The position numbers and the translations under genes are program-made. Below the pieces are notes generated by a model that worked only from the letters and a program-made list of their open reading frames with translations, did not search any database and was not told where the DNA came from. 64,000 nt of DNA from Escherichia coli (lineage in GTDB: Bacteria > Pseudomonadota > Gammaproteobacteria > Enterobacterales > Enterobacteriaceae): assembly GCF_036503815.1 (NCBI RefSeq), contig NZ_AP027764.1, positions 3,720,001 through 3,784,000 of the forward strand, in the 5' to 3' direction. This document shows, piece after piece, positions 18,386 to 32,242 of the stretch (positions are counted from its first letter, which is position 1; the number at the start of each line of letters is the position of its first letter).

Positions 18386-19606
18386 TTAACTCAAGGTATG
18401 GGTTACTTCCTGAATTTTGTCACCATCCAGCTCATGTTCAAAGCTGCGCAGACGTTTGTAGATAGACATCAACTCAACCAGCGTGGTCCATGAGTTAATC
18501 AGGTACTGAAAAGCACCGCGAACCTGACCAAAAACGTTGGTAATCTGCGTCATCAGGCCGAGCGTAATCGTACCGGCAACAATCGACGGAAACAGCAAGA
18601 ACAAACCGAAAACGTTATCGACCTGCAAATAGAGAATGCGGGCGATGTTGAAATACATATAGTGAAAATAGAGGCGGAAATAGTTTTTCCGCACGGCGCT
18701 AAACAGCTCGCGTACCGTAGGCGGCGTCGCGCGCGATGCATCGTCTTCACCATAAACCAACTCTTTACGGTAGGCAGCCTCTACACGCTGATTTTTAAAC
18801 TCCAGTCCCGGCAGTTTGATCCCTACCACTGCCAGCAATCCGGTCCCCATCAACGACCATACGATAGCAGCAATCACCAGACCATACGGAATATGCCCGA
18901 CAATCGGCAGCTCCGGCACATGCGCAGAGAGCGTTACCAGTACCGGCAGGAAGGCGATCAACGTCATGATAGCGTTGATAAAACTGACGCCCATATTCTC
19001 AAGCGTTGAAGCAAAACGCATGGTGTCTTCCTGCACACGCTGGGCGGCACCTTCGATATGACGCAGTTGTTGCCAGTTCGCCATGTAATATTCGTTCATC
19101 GCCGTACGCCAGCGGAACACGTAGTGACTGACAAAGAAGTTGTTCAGCACACTGATCACCACCGCGATCAGCGCAATCCCCAGAAAGACACCCACTTCGC
19201 GGTAAAATTGTTCGATAGTGACTTTATGCGGCGAACTTAGCGCAGTTTGAATCAGATCATAAAACGGCGCATACCAGGCGTTGACGGCAACTCCAACTTC
19301 CACCAAAAACCAGGTGACGAAGATAATCAACGCAGTACCGAGTATTGACCAGTATTGCCAACGATGCGGGCTATAAATAAACCAGAACAGTGCAAAAAGC
19401 CCTACGCAAACAATGTAGTAAGCGTAAAAAATCAGGAAATCTAACGACCAGAAACGCGCGGCGCTAATTGGGATCTGCCCGGAAGCTCCGGTGATGCGCG
19501 CCACCCAATCCCCCCCACCGGCTTGCCAGAAGATAACGGCAATCAATGCCCAAACAAAGGCCGAGAGAAAAAACGTTCCCGGCTTTGGGAAAAAAGACTT
19601 AAACAT
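18386..19606 (-). CDS. sbmA: SbmA peptide antibiotic transporter
   Basis: A 406-residue inner-membrane transporter of the SbmA/BacA family. It brings microcin B17, microcin J25, bleomycin and proline-rich peptides into the cell using the proton gradient. There are about eight hydrophobic segments and the family motif in YRKELVYGEDD. There is no ATP-binding domain, as expected. I chose the ATG at 19606 (MFKSFFPKPGTFF), two codons inside the longest frame. It heads the sbmA-yaiW unit and is divergent from ampH; its promoter in E. coli depends on sigma E. Confidence 0.96.
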   Translation of the reverse strand: MFKSFFPKPGTFFLSAFVWALIAVIFWQAGGGDWVARITGASGQIPISAARFWSLDFLIFYAYYIVCVGLFALFWFIYSPHRWQYWSILGTALIIFVTWFLVEVGVAVNAWYAPFYDLIQTALSSPHKVTIEQFYREVGVFLGIALIAVVISVLNNFFVSHYVFRWRTAMNEYYMANWQQLRHIEGAAQRVQEDTMRFASTLENMGVSFINAIMTLIAFLPVLVTLSAHVPELPIVGHIPYGLVIAAIVWSLMGTGLLAVVGIKLPGLEFKNQRVEAAYRKELVYGEDDASRATPPTVRELFSAVRKNYFRLYFHYMYFNIARILYLQVDNVFGLFLLFPSIVAGTITLGLMTQITNVFGQVRGAFQYLINSWTTLVELMSIYKRLRSFEHELDGDKIQEVTHTLS

Positions 19607-19957
19607 ATGCACTCCTGCTAACTTCTTATCGTTTTAACAACTGCTGTGTATTAACCGCATGACCGCTACAAAGAATCAGCCAAATGAAACCGCCCATTGT
19701 GACCCATAGCAAGGCGCATAGTTCGCCAGCCTGACCATAAGAATTGTTTCGACGGATTTCACAAACCAAAGATTGTTTACATTAGCGGATTAACACGCGC
19801 AGGATCACAAATGCAGGCATTGGTGAGCAGGAAAAAGATCGTGTTTACGCGCCGTTACGTTTTTAACACTATTATTGCACTAATTCGCCCTTTGCAATCC
19901 ATCAATGAGTAGTATAAATACGCTCAGTTACCTTCATTCAATCTATGGACACCACCG
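19607..19957. promoter_or_regulatory. Divergent promoter region sbmA/ampH
   Basis: About 350 bases with no gene. It holds the divergent promoters. A TATAAA at about 19914 could serve ampH. I cannot place the sigma E hexamers of sbmA with confidence. Confidence 0.4.
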
Positions 19958-21115
19958 TTGAAACGTAGTCTGCTTTTTTCTGCCGTGCTTTGTGCGGCGT
20001 TATTGACCCCCGTCCATGCGGCGCAGCCGATCACTGAACCGGAGTTCGCCTCTGATATTGTCGATCGTTATGCCGATCATATTTTTTATGGCAGTGGTGC
20101 CACGGGGATGGCGCTGGTTGTTATCGACGGTAACCAGCGCGTCTTTCGCAGTTATGGCGAAACGCGCCCGGGTAATAACGTTCGCCCGCAGCTGGATTCG
20201 GTCGTGCGTATTGCTTCGCTTACCAAGCTAATGACCAGTGAGTTGCTGGTGAAATTGCTCGACCAGGGGACCGTGAAGTTAAACGATCCGCTAAGTAAAT
20301 ATGCTCCACCAGGCGCACGCGTGCCGACTTACAATGGCACGCCTATTACCCTGGTGAATCTGGCAACCCATACCAGTGCCCTGCCCCGTGAACAGCCGGG
20401 AGGTGCGGCACATCGTCCAGTGTTTGTCTGGCCAACGCGCGAGCAACGCTGGAAATACCTTTCTACGGCGAAGCTGAAAGCCGCGCCAGGCAGTCAGGCG
20501 GCATACTCTAACCTTGCGTTCGACCTGCTGGCAGATGCACTGGCGAATGCTTCTGGCAAGCCTTATACCCAGTTGTTTGAAGAGCAGATTACCCGTCCGT
20601 TGGGGATGAAAGACACGACCTATACTCCATCGCCGGATCAGTGCCGACGTTTAATGGTTGCTGAGCGTGGTGCCAGTCCATGCAATAACACGCTGGCGGC
20701 AATTGGCAGCGGCGGCGTCTATTCCACGCCTGGCGATATGATGCGCTGGATGCAGCAGTATTTGTCATCTGATTTTTATCAGCGCAGTAACCAGGCAGAT
20801 CGCATGCAGACGTTGATTTATCAGCGAGCGCAGTTTACAAAAGTGATTGGCATGGATGTCCCCGGCAAAGCGGATGCGCTTGGTTTAGGCTGGGTATATA
20901 TGGCCCCGAAAGAGGGTCGTCCAGGGATTATTCAGAAGACAGGTGGTGGTGGCGGTTTCATTACCTATATGGCGATGATCCCGCAGAAGAATATTGGCGC
21001 ATTTGTGGTGGTCACTCGTTCGCCATTGACGCGCTTTAAAAATATGAGCGATGGCATCAATGACCTGGTGACCGAACTGAGCGGGAATAAACCGTTGGTC
21101 ATCCCCGCGTCCTGA
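19958..21115 (+). CDS. ampH: AmpH penicillin-binding DD-carboxypeptidase/endopeptidase
   Basis: A 385-residue periplasmic class C low-molecular-weight penicillin-binding protein, active on peptidoglycan cross-links and recycling. The signal peptide MKRSLLFSAVLCAALLTPVHA is followed by the serine motif SLTK (in VRIASLTKLM), then YSN (AAYSNLAFD), then KTG (QKTGGGGG). All three catalytic motifs are intact. It is convergent with iprA; their ends abut. Confidence 0.95.
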   Translation: MKRSLLFSAVLCAALLTPVHAAQPITEPEFASDIVDRYADHIFYGSGATGMALVVIDGNQRVFRSYGETRPGNNVRPQLDSVVRIASLTKLMTSELLVKLLDQGTVKLNDPLSKYAPPGARVPTYNGTPITLVNLATHTSALPREQPGGAAHRPVFVWPTREQRWKYLSTAKLKAAPGSQAAYSNLAFDLLADALANASGKPYTQLFEEQITRPLGMKDTTYTPSPDQCRRLMVAERGASPCNNTLAAIGSGGVYSTPGDMMRWMQQYLSSDFYQRSNQADRMQTLIYQRAQFTKVIGMDVPGKADALGLGWVYMAPKEGRPGIIQKTGGGGGFITYMAMIPQKNIGAFVVVTRSPLTRFKNMSDGINDLVTELSGNKPLVIPAS

Positions 21116-21802
<687 letters not shown>

Positions 21803-21803
21803 T

Positions 21804-24731
<2,928 letters not shown>

Positions 24732-25256
24732 TTGTCATCCCTCCTCAGGGACGTAATAAGTTGATCCATCAATTATCAATGCATAGAAAACATATTATGT
24801 TTCGCGTTTACGATTATGCGGCGTTATAGAGGAATGGTTCAATTATTCTTTCCCCTAAGTCCGATTGCGGACATATATAAAGCACGTGAACACACATAAA
24901 GAAATAAATAACAAAAATACATTATTTCAATAGGTTAATGAAAGCGCCAATTTTAAAGCATAGACCATAAAAATATAAAACAACCAAACTAGACAAATAA
25001 TGTATCAATACGCAATGAACTTTACGCTATTCACTTTTTGAAAACGTCACCAAATCCCCAAAAACAATAACCTATAGCTATAAATAAAAATTAAAAATAT
25101 TTTCAATGAATATAAATTTATTGCTATTTCTATTACAAAGATGTCCTGACCTCTCATTCATTCTCTTCTTGTCAACATCGCGACAACTTTCGTAAAACAT
25201 CCCCACCCTGCTTCAGGTATACTATGCCCCTCGATTCCACAAACATCAGGCAGACC
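24732..25256. promoter_or_regulatory. AT-rich divergent region ehaB/hemB
   Basis: About 520 bases without a gene, very AT-rich toward 24,900-25,140, as is common for H-NS-silenced adhesin promoters. TATACT at 25218-25223 is a candidate -10 for hemB. If so, transcription starts downstream of the alternative in-frame start at 25224, supporting translation from 25257. Confidence 0.5.
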
Positions 25257-26231
25257 ATGACAGATTTAATCCAACGCCCTCGTCGCCTGCGCAAATCTCC
25301 TGCGCTGCGCGCTATGTTTGAAGAGACAACACTTAGCCTTAACGACCTGGTGTTGCCGATCTTTGTTGAAGAAGAAATTGACGACTACAAAGCCGTTGAA
25401 GCCATGCCAGGCGTGATGCGCATTCCAGAGAAACATCTGGCACGCGAAATTGAACGCATCGCCAACGCCGGTATTCGTTCCGTGATGACTTTCGGCATCT
25501 CTCACCATACCGATGAAACCGGCAGCGATGCCTGGCGGGAAGATGGTCTGGTGGCGCGTATGTCGCGCATCTGCAAGCAGACCGTGCCAGAAATGATCGT
25601 TATGTCAGACACCTGCTTCTGTGAATACACATCTCACGGTCACTGCGGTGTGCTGTGCGAGCATGGCGTGGACAACGACGCGACCCTGGAAAATTTAGGC
25701 AAGCAGGCCGTGGTTGCAGCTGCTGCAGGTGCAGACTTCATCGCCCCTTCCGCCGCAATGGATGGCCAGGTACAAGCGATTCGCCAGGCGCTGGACGCTG
25801 CGGGCTTTAAAGATACGGCGATCATGTCGTATTCGACCAAGTTCGCCTCTTCCTTTTATGGTCCGTTCCGTGAAGCTGCCGGAAGCGCATTAAAAGGCGA
25901 CCGCAAAAGTTATCAGATGAACCCAATGAACCGTCGCGAGGCGATTCGTGAGTCACTGCTGGATGAAGCCCAGGGCGCAGACTGCCTGATGGTTAAACCA
26001 GCCGGAGCGTACCTCGACATCGTGCGTGAGCTGCGTGAGCGTACTGAATTGCCGATTGGTGCGTATCAGGTGAGCGGTGAGTACGCGATGATTAAGTTCG
26101 CCGCGCTGGCGGGTGCTATAGATGAAGAGAAAGTCGTGCTCGAAAGCTTAGGTTCAATTAAGCGTGCGGGTGCGGATCTGATTTTCAGCTACTTTGCGCT
26201 GGATCTGGCTGAGAAGAAGATTCTGCGTTAA
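25257..26231 (+). CDS. hemB: Delta-aminolevulinic acid dehydratase (HemB)
   Basis: A 324-residue porphobilinogen synthase that condenses two 5-aminolevulinates in heme synthesis. Catalytic lysines are in [14 protein letters not shown] and [10 protein letters not shown]. The zinc cysteine cluster is visible in [16 protein letters not shown]. Start 25257 ([10 protein letters not shown]) gives the standard length; 11 extra codons from 25224 are not favoured. It is convergent with tauD, with a shared terminator hairpin. Confidence 0.97.
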
Positions 26232-26239
26232 TGATCATT

Positions 26240-26263
26240 ATGCCGGGTTATCCAACCCGGCAT
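26240..26263. terminator. Bidirectional terminator hemB/tauD
   Basis: ATGCCGGGTT pairs with AACCCGGCAT around an ATCC loop between two convergent stops, followed by a pyrimidine run. It fits an intrinsic terminator used from both sides. Confidence 0.85.
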
Positions 26264-26270
26264 TTCCCCT

Positions 26271-27122
26271 TTACCCCGCCCGATAAAACGGAATCTCCCC
26301 AAGAATCGTCGCCCGATGCATAATCCGCCGCTGTGGCAGGTAATCCGCATTGGCATAGTGCTGAGTCACTCGGTTATCCCAAATCGCAATATCATTCGGT
26401 TGCCAGCGCCAACGTACCTGAAACTCCGGTTTAGTGATATGGGCAAACAAAAAACCTAACAAGGCTTCGCTCTCTTTCTCGCTGACGTCAACAATTCGCG
26501 TAGTAAAGCCTTCGTTCACAAACAGCGCCTGTTTACCGGTCACCGGATGCGTTCGCACAACCGGATGGAGTAACGGTGGATTTTTCGCGACCGCCTCGTG
26601 CCAGCGTTGATGCTCCTCCTCGGTTTTGCGGTACTTGTATTCCGGGAACGATTTACGGAAATCATGCTCCGCACGTAACCCGCTCAATAGTTGACGGAAG
26701 GGAACTGAGAGCGCCTCATAGGCCGCAATACCGCTGCTCCATAGCGTATCGCCGCCGGTCGAGGGTAACTCTTTCGCCGCCAGAATCGCCCCTGCGGGTG
26801 GCGTTTCAATAAATGTCACATCGGTGTGCCAGTTATCGTTATCCGGCGGATTATCGTTATGAGTATCCAGTACGATAATCTCGTCAACCCCTTCGGCATG
26901 AGGGTAAACAGGATGAATATGCAGTTCGCCAAAACGTTGGGCCAGCGCGCGTTGCTGCTGCGGCGTAATGGCCTGTTCACGCAGAAACACCACCTGATGA
27001 CGCAGCACCGCATGGTAAAGCTGTTCAAACTGGTTATCACTTAACGGGCGCGTCAGGTCGACACCCGTAATTTGTGCGCCAATATACGGCCCCAGCGGGG
27101 TAATGCTCAGACGTTCACTCAT
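26271..27122 (-). CDS. tauD: Taurine dioxygenase (TauD)
   Basis: A 283-residue Fe(II)/2-oxoglutarate dioxygenase that releases sulfite from taurine, giving aminoacetaldehyde. The iron ligands are His99 and Asp101 (NWHTDVTF) and His255 (RIMHRATI); the arginine for 2-oxoglutarate follows nearby. It is the last gene of tauABCD and overlaps tauC by 4 bases. The operon is induced under sulfate limitation through CysB and Cbl in E. coli. Confidence 0.97.
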   Translation of the reverse strand: MSERLSITPLGPYIGAQITGVDLTRPLSDNQFEQLYHAVLRHQVVFLREQAITPQQQRALAQRFGELHIHPVYPHAEGVDEIIVLDTHNDNPPDNDNWHTDVTFIETPPAGAILAAKELPSTGGDTLWSSGIAAYEALSVPFRQLLSGLRAEHDFRKSFPEYKYRKTEEEHQRWHEAVAKNPPLLHPVVRTHPVTGKQALFVNEGFTTRIVDVSEKESEALLGFLFAHITKPEFQVRWRWQPNDIAIWDNRVTQHYANADYLPQRRIMHRATILGEIPFYRAG

Positions 27123-27946
27123 TGTACTTCTCCATGCCAGGGCGTCAGGCGGCGCTGTAACGCGCGCAGACCCAGTTCTAAAAGAAAGGCGATAATCGCA
27201 ATCACCGCGATCCCCGCCAGCACCACGTCAGTCGCGAGAAATTCACCCGCTGACTGGACCATAAAACCCAAACCGCGCGTCGCGGCAATCAACTCCGCCG
27301 CCACCAGGGTAGACCAGCCCACACCCAGACCAATGCGTAATCCGGTGAGAATTTCCGGCAGCGCGCCGGGCAAAATAACAAACCACAGCACCTGCGCACG
27401 GCTGGCACCCAGCGACTGGGCGGCACGAATGCGAACCTGCTGCGCGCTTTTCACCCCCGCCAGCGCCGACATCGCCACCGGCGCAAAAATCGCTAAATAG
27501 ATCAGTAAGATCTTTGAGGTTTCACCAATACCAAACCAGATCACCATCAACGGCAAATAAGCCAGCGGCGGCACCGGACGATAAAGCTCGATTATCGGAT
27601 CCAGAATGCCCCGCACCGTCGGACTTAGCCCCATGGCGATCCCAACCGGAATGCCGATTAACACTGCCGCAAGTAACGCGAACATAATGCGCGTCAGGCT
27701 GGCTGCCAGATGCTGCCACAAGGTGGCGTCCATAAATCCCTGCGGTCCTGCAATGGTGAGTAGTTTTGCCAGTACCTGTTGCGGCGGCGGCAAAAACAGC
27801 GGGCTAATCAGTTGCAGCGCCGCCACCGCCCACCATACCGTGAGTAAAACCGCTAACGTGCCAATGCTTAAGGTCACCTGACGCGAGAGCGGCCAGCGCC
27901 ATTTCAGCCGATGCGAATGCAGTTTTTCATTAATGAGCACACTCAT
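27119..27946 (-). CDS. tauC: Taurine ABC transporter permease (TauC)
   Basis: A 275-residue inner-membrane permease with about six helices and the EAA-type loop ASRAQVLWFVILPGALPEILTGLRIGLG that contacts the ATPase. It forms the membrane channel for taurine and other sulfonates. It overlaps tauB and tauD by 4 bases each, showing tight translational coupling. Confidence 0.96.
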   Translation of the reverse strand: MSVLINEKLHSHRLKWRWPLSRQVTLSIGTLAVLLTVWWAVAALQLISPLFLPPPQQVLAKLLTIAGPQGFMDATLWQHLAASLTRIMFALLAAVLIGIPVGIAMGLSPTVRGILDPIIELYRPVPPLAYLPLMVIWFGIGETSKILLIYLAIFAPVAMSALAGVKSAQQVRIRAAQSLGASRAQVLWFVILPGALPEILTGLRIGLGVGWSTLVAAELIAATRGLGFMVQSAGEFLATDVVLAGIAVIAIIAFLLELGLRALQRRLTPWHGEVQ

Positions 27947-28710
27947 GAGAACGCCTCCCGTTGCTCAAATACGCGGCTTAAAACATATTCGCGCATGGCG
28001 ATGAATTGTGGATCGGACTTGATGCTGCGGCTCGGTTCCCCGGCAACAAAGCGGCGGGCGAAGTTGAGCGGCAGCCGTTCCAACACACGGCCAGGGCCGG
28101 GTGAAAGCAGTACCAGCTCAGTCGCCATAAACACCGCTTCTTCTATATCGTGGGTAATCAACAGCACCTGCTTGCCCGTCTCCTGCCAGAGTTTCAGCAG
28201 CAGGGTTTGCATTTGGTCGCGGGTGAAGGCATCCAGCGCGCCAAATGGTTCGTCGAGTAATAACAGCTGAGGATTCGCCGCCAACGCGCGGGCAATCCCC
28301 ACCCGCTGACGTTGACCGCCGGAAAGCTGCCAAATGTAGCGTTTTTCTGCGCCTTCTAGCCCCACTTTTTTCAGCATCTGGTGCGCGATTTCCAGGCGCT
28401 GTACTTTCTCTACACCTGCCAGTTGCAGGCCGAATGCCACGTTGTCTACCACATTACGCCACGGCAACAGCCCTTCATTCTGAAAAACCACGCCCCGCTC
28501 TGCGCCCGGTCCCTCAATGCACTTACCCGCCAGTTGAATGCTGCCATGCTGATAAGGCACAAAACCGGCAATCAGATTCAGCAAGGTGGTTTTGCCGCAG
28601 CCAGACGGTCCCAGAACCACCAGAAGCTCGCCGCTTTCCAGCGTCAGGTTGATATCTTCCAACGCCGGTTTGCCGCCATAATCGGCGTAAAGATGAGAGA
28701 TTTGCAGCAT
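27943..28710 (-). CDS. tauB: Taurine ABC transporter ATPase (TauB)
   Basis: A 255-residue ATPase that powers taurine uptake. Walker A is GPSGCGKTT near residue 34, the signature is LSGGQRQRVGIARA, Walker B is LLLLDEPFGALD, and the switch histidine lies in LLITHDIEEAV. It lies 12 bases after tauA and overlaps tauC. All motifs are intact. Confidence 0.96.
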   Translation of the reverse strand: MLQISHLYADYGGKPALEDINLTLESGELLVVLGPSGCGKTTLLNLIAGFVPYQHGSIQLAGKCIEGPGAERGVVFQNEGLLPWRNVVDNVAFGLQLAGVEKVQRLEIAHQMLKKVGLEGAEKRYIWQLSGGQRQRVGIARALAANPQLLLLDEPFGALDAFTRDQMQTLLLKLWQETGKQVLLITHDIEEAVFMATELVLLSPGPGRVLERLPLNFARRFVAGEPSRSIKSDPQFIAMREYVLSRVFEQREAFS

Positions 28711-28722
28711 CTGCGCCTCCTT

Positions 28723-29685
28723 TTATTGCACAAAGCGCGAGGTCACGTACTGGCTGTAATCATTCGCCACGGCAGGGACTTTGCCCTGATCTTTCAAAAA
28801 CTGCGCGGTATCGATGATCGCTTTGTTCACCGGTCCAGTCAGTTCTGCCGTTTGTTGCTGCGGCGTCAGATAGGTATTCCCCTTCACCAGCCCCGGAACG
28901 TCACCTTCCGGCACGCCGCTTAAACGCGCCAGTTTGCTGATGTTTTCCGGCTGTTTCAGCCACGCGTCTGGGTTAGCAATGTACGGTTGCTGAGCATCGA
29001 TGGCGCTTTTAGCGAACGCTTTCACTACCTCAGGATGTTTCTCGGCAAAATCTTTGCGCACCACCCAGACGTCCAGTGTCGGCGCGCCCCACTGCCCGAC
29101 CTGTTCAGAATCGGTCAGCACCTTGCCGTCTTTTTCCAGGGCGTTAACCGCCGGTGCCCAGACATAAGCACCATCAATGTCTCCCCTCTGCCAGGCGGCG
29201 ATAATCGCGGGCGGCTGCAGGTTCACAATCTCCACTTGTCCGGGTTTTATGCCCCAGTGTTTCAGCGCCGCCAGCAAGCTGTAATGCGTGGTGGAGATAA
29301 ACGGTACGGCAATGCGTTTGCCAATGAGATCTTCGGGTTTGCTGATGGTTTTCTTCACCACCAGCGCTTCGGAGTTACCCAGTTTTGACGCCAGTAAGAA
29401 GACTTCAATCGGCACCTGTTGGCTGGCTGCCACCGCTAATGGGCTGGAACCGAGGTTACCGATTTGGACATCGCCTGAAGCCAGCGCCCGCACGATGCTG
29501 GCTCCGCTGTCAAACTTGCGCCAGTCCACCGTCGCCCCGCTCTCTTTAGCAAAGGTGTTATCAGCCTGAGCCACTTTCGCCGGTTCAGCGGAGGTTTGAT
29601 AGGCCACGGTGACGTTCACCGCCTGTGCCTGAAAAGCGATGAATGCCAGTGCGGCAAGAAGTGTGTTACGCGATGAAATTGCCAT
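28723..29685 (-). CDS. tauA: Taurine-binding periplasmic protein (TauA)
   Basis: A 320-residue periplasmic solute-binding protein of the SsuA/NMT1-like class. The signal peptide MAISSRNTLLAALAFIAFQAQA is cleaved before VNVTVAYQ. It captures taurine for TauBC and is the first gene of the operon. The promoter must lie in the roughly 300-base gap to the next, divergent gene; I could not mark the CysB or Cbl sites by eye. Confidence 0.96.
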   Translation of the reverse strand: MAISSRNTLLAALAFIAFQAQAVNVTVAYQTSAEPAKVAQADNTFAKESGATVDWRKFDSGASIVRALASGDVQIGNLGSSPLAVAASQQVPIEVFLLASKLGNSEALVVKKTISKPEDLIGKRIAVPFISTTHYSLLAALKHWGIKPGQVEIVNLQPPAIIAAWQRGDIDGAYVWAPAVNALEKDGKVLTDSEQVGQWGAPTLDVWVVRKDFAEKHPEVVKAFAKSAIDAQQPYIANPDAWLKQPENISKLARLSGVPEGDVPGLVKGNTYLTPQQQTAELTGPVNKAIIDTAQFLKDQGKVPAVANDYSQYVTSRFVQ

Positions 29686-29987
29686 GATTGTCTGCTCCCC
29701 TGTCTTGTTATGGGAGCAGTATTTCGTTGCGGGTCAGTTTGATAAAGGAATTAAAACGTCTTGTTAAGAACAAAGCGTTTTTAGAAAAAAACTGGCAATG
29801 GTTAGCGAGTTTACGCATTTTGCAGCTTGGGCGAATGTAGCATGCCGATTCACAAACCAGATCAGATGTTCGCTCTCCGGCAAATTATTGCCATTTTGTT
29901 ACATCCATTCCATATCTGTCGCTGGTTGATTGCCAGCGACGCGCCGTGATGCATGATAGGAGAATGAGATAATAAGAGAAGAAAAGT
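29686..29987. promoter_or_regulatory. Divergent region tauA / uhpA-like gene
   Basis: About 300 bases without a gene. It should hold the tau promoter and the promoter of the two-component island. This is one edge of the accessory uhp-afu block. No insertion-sequence remnant or direct repeat is obvious. Confidence 0.4.
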
Positions 29988-30617
29988 ATGATTAGGGTTG
30001 TGCTGGTGGATGACCATGTGGTGGTGCGCTCTGGCTTCGCACAGTTACTATCTCTGGAAGACGATCTGGAGGTCATTGGTCAGTACAGTTGTGCCGCGCA
30101 GGCATGGTCGGCATTAACTCATAATGACGTTAATGTTGCCGTCATTGATATTGCCATGCCGGACGAAAACGGCCTCAGTCTGCTTAAGCGTCTACGTGCA
30201 CAAAAACCGCAATTCCGCGCCATTATTCTTAGCATTTATGACACGCCAACCTTTGTACAAAGCGCTTTGGATGCTGGTGCCAGCGGCTATTTGACCAAAC
30301 GCTGTGGGCCGGAAGAGTTAGTGCAGGCGGTGCGCTCGGTCGGGATGGGCGGGCATTATCTCTGCGCCGATGCAATTCGGGCTTTACGCGGCGGCGGGCA
30401 ACCCGCCCAGGCGCTGGAAATTCTCACCCCACGAGAACGTGAAGTGTTTGATTTATTAGTCAAAGGCGACAGTGTAAAAGAGATCGCCTTTAAGCTCGAA
30501 CTCAGCCATAAAACGGTACATGTACATCGCGCCAACGTGCTGGGAAAACTGAACTGTCATAGCACCATTGAGCTGGTGCATTTTGCACTCAATCACCATC
30601 TGCTGGCGGGGCATTAA
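29988..30617 (+). CDS. UhpA-like response regulator
   Basis: A 209-residue NarL/FixJ-class response regulator. The receiver domain has the acidic pair DD at 8-9, the phospho-acceptor Asp54 in VIDIAMPDENG, and the conserved lysine in YLTKRCGPEEL. The C-terminal LuxR helix-turn-helix is LTPREREVFDLLVKGDSVKEIA... with SHKTVHVHRANVLGKL. It is most like UhpA, the activator of sugar-phosphate transport, and likely activates the island. Its stop overlaps the next start by one base (TAATG). Confidence 0.9.
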   Translation: MIRVVLVDDHVVVRSGFAQLLSLEDDLEVIGQYSCAAQAWSALTHNDVNVAVIDIAMPDENGLSLLKRLRAQKPQFRAIILSIYDTPTFVQSALDAGASGYLTKRCGPEELVQAVRSVGMGGHYLCADAIRALRGGGQPAQALEILTPREREVFDLLVKGDSVKEIAFKLELSHKTVHVHRANVLGKLNCHSTIELVHFALNHHLLAGH

Positions 30618-32158
30618 TGTCGCGTAACCTTCGTCATTGGGTGATTTCGCTGTTTATTGTGCTGGCATGGGGAAGCGGCTGGCTGATGTTGTGGACGCTC
30701 AGCTTTTATCTGACCAATAACGGTCAACAGGCAGTGTTATTTCTGCCGCACGGAGTTTACCTCGCTCTTCTTATTTTGCTCTCTCGCCGTTACTGGCCTG
30801 CGTTGGTGCTCCCCCCTTTGCTGATGATGTTCTGGCTGCACAGCGAGCAACTGTTGAACGGCTATCTCATGCTGGCAACGCCGGTTATTAGCCTGCTTCC
30901 TGCCATCCTTGCACAAAACGTCTGGCACCGTTTTCCACTTTACTGGCAGCGTCTGACGTTGCTGTTAGCCTCAGTAACAGCAGCTTCATTGCTGAATACA
31001 GCCATGCTAACCCCTTTTATGTCAGGCCCAATAATGCTGCCCGGTCTGACCTCATTTACCGGCGGCGTATTGTTGACGCCGTTTGTCTATCTCATCTTTG
31101 AGTTTCTGCGCCAGCAGCATCGCTATCAGCTTCTGAGACTCGATACGCATAATCCCCCCTTGCGAACCTCTTTAATCATCTGGTGTAGCCTATTTTTTAT
31201 TATTGGTATCGGCACCCAGATGGTGTTGTCGCCTGAAATCGAACGCCTGCTGCTGATCGTGGTATTTCTACCCAATGTGGTCATGGCTTGGAAATTTGGC
31301 TGGCAAGGTGGCGTACTCTCGGGGCTTTTGGGCAGCATGATGATCACTATTGCCCGCCAGATTGGCGTGGGCTTTAGTAACCTGGTGGAACTGGAGATTT
31401 TTCTCGCAACCCAGGCATTGCTGGGAATTGGCCTGGGCATTGCCATCAGTCGCCAGCAACATCTGGCGCTAAACCTGCATCATTACCGTCAGCGACTGGA
31501 GGCAGAACTGGCAGCACGGCGGGCATTGGCTGAAAAGCTGATCCACACCGAGGAAGACACGCGTAAAAGCCTGGCTCGCGAGCTGCACGACGAAATCGGT
31601 CAGAACATTACCGCCATTCAGATCCAGTCGCAACTGGTGACGCGGGCACGCGATCCGGCGCAAGTTCATTCCGCAGCTAGCCAAATCAACGAACTCGCCC
31701 GCCGCATTCATCTCTCCACCCGCCAGTTGCTGCGCCAGTTGCGGCCACCCGCGCTTGATGAACTGACATTCCGCGAAGCATTACTTCATCTGATTAATGA
31801 ATTTGCCTTTAGTGAACGCGGCATTCATTGCCAGTTTACCTATCAACTAACCACCACGCCAGAAAACGAAACGGTTCGCTTTACACTGTATCGGTTATTG
31901 CAGGAGTTACTCAATAACGTCTGTAAACACGCCGAAGCCAGCGAAGTGACGATTATTCTGCGCCAGCAGGGAGAGATATTGCACCTGGAGGTCAGCGACA
32001 ACGGTATAGGAATCGCCAGCGGGAAAATGACCGGATTTGGCATTCAGGGGATGCGTGAACGCGTCAGTGCCCTGGGCGGCGACTTAACGCTCGAAAAACA
32101 TAACGGTACGCGAGTAATTGTTAACCTGCCCACATTTTTGCAACAAATCGCCGGATAA
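30617..32158 (+). CDS. UhpB-like membrane sensor histidine kinase
   Basis: A 513-residue membrane kinase. About eight hydrophobic segments fill roughly residues 10-290 (MASE1-like). The dimerisation and phospho-acceptor region is SLARELHDEIGQNITAIQIQ, with the histidine near residue 324 (HisKA_3 class). The ATPase domain shows ELLNNVCKHAEA, SDNGIGI and GFGIQGMRERV. In the Uhp system UhpB works with UhpC, and the same order is seen here. It is slightly longer than the E. coli UhpB of about 500 residues. Confidence 0.9.
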   Translation: MSRNLRHWVISLFIVLAWGSGWLMLWTLSFYLTNNGQQAVLFLPHGVYLALLILLSRRYWPALVLPPLLMMFWLHSEQLLNGYLMLATPVISLLPAILAQNVWHRFPLYWQRLTLLLASVTAASLLNTAMLTPFMSGPIMLPGLTSFTGGVLLTPFVYLIFEFLRQQHRYQLLRLDTHNPPLRTSLIIWCSLFFIIGIGTQMVLSPEIERLLLIVVFLPNVVMAWKFGWQGGVLSGLLGSMMITIARQIGVGFSNLVELEIFLATQALLGIGLGIAISRQQHLALNLHHYRQRLEAELAARRALAEKLIHTEEDTRKSLARELHDEIGQNITAIQIQSQLVTRARDPAQVHSAASQINELARRIHLSTRQLLRQLRPPALDELTFREALLHLINEFAFSERGIHCQFTYQLTTTPENETVRFTLYRLLQELLNNVCKHAEASEVTIILRQQGEILHLEVSDNGIGIASGKMTGFGIQGMRERVSALGGDLTLEKHNGTRVIVNLPTFLQQIAG

Positions 32159-32242
32159 CCAGGAAAAAGTCTTAGGCATCCCGGATTTTCTCTCATCCTC
32201 TTTCACTTTCATTTTCATATAGTCAGCAACATGGAGACGACC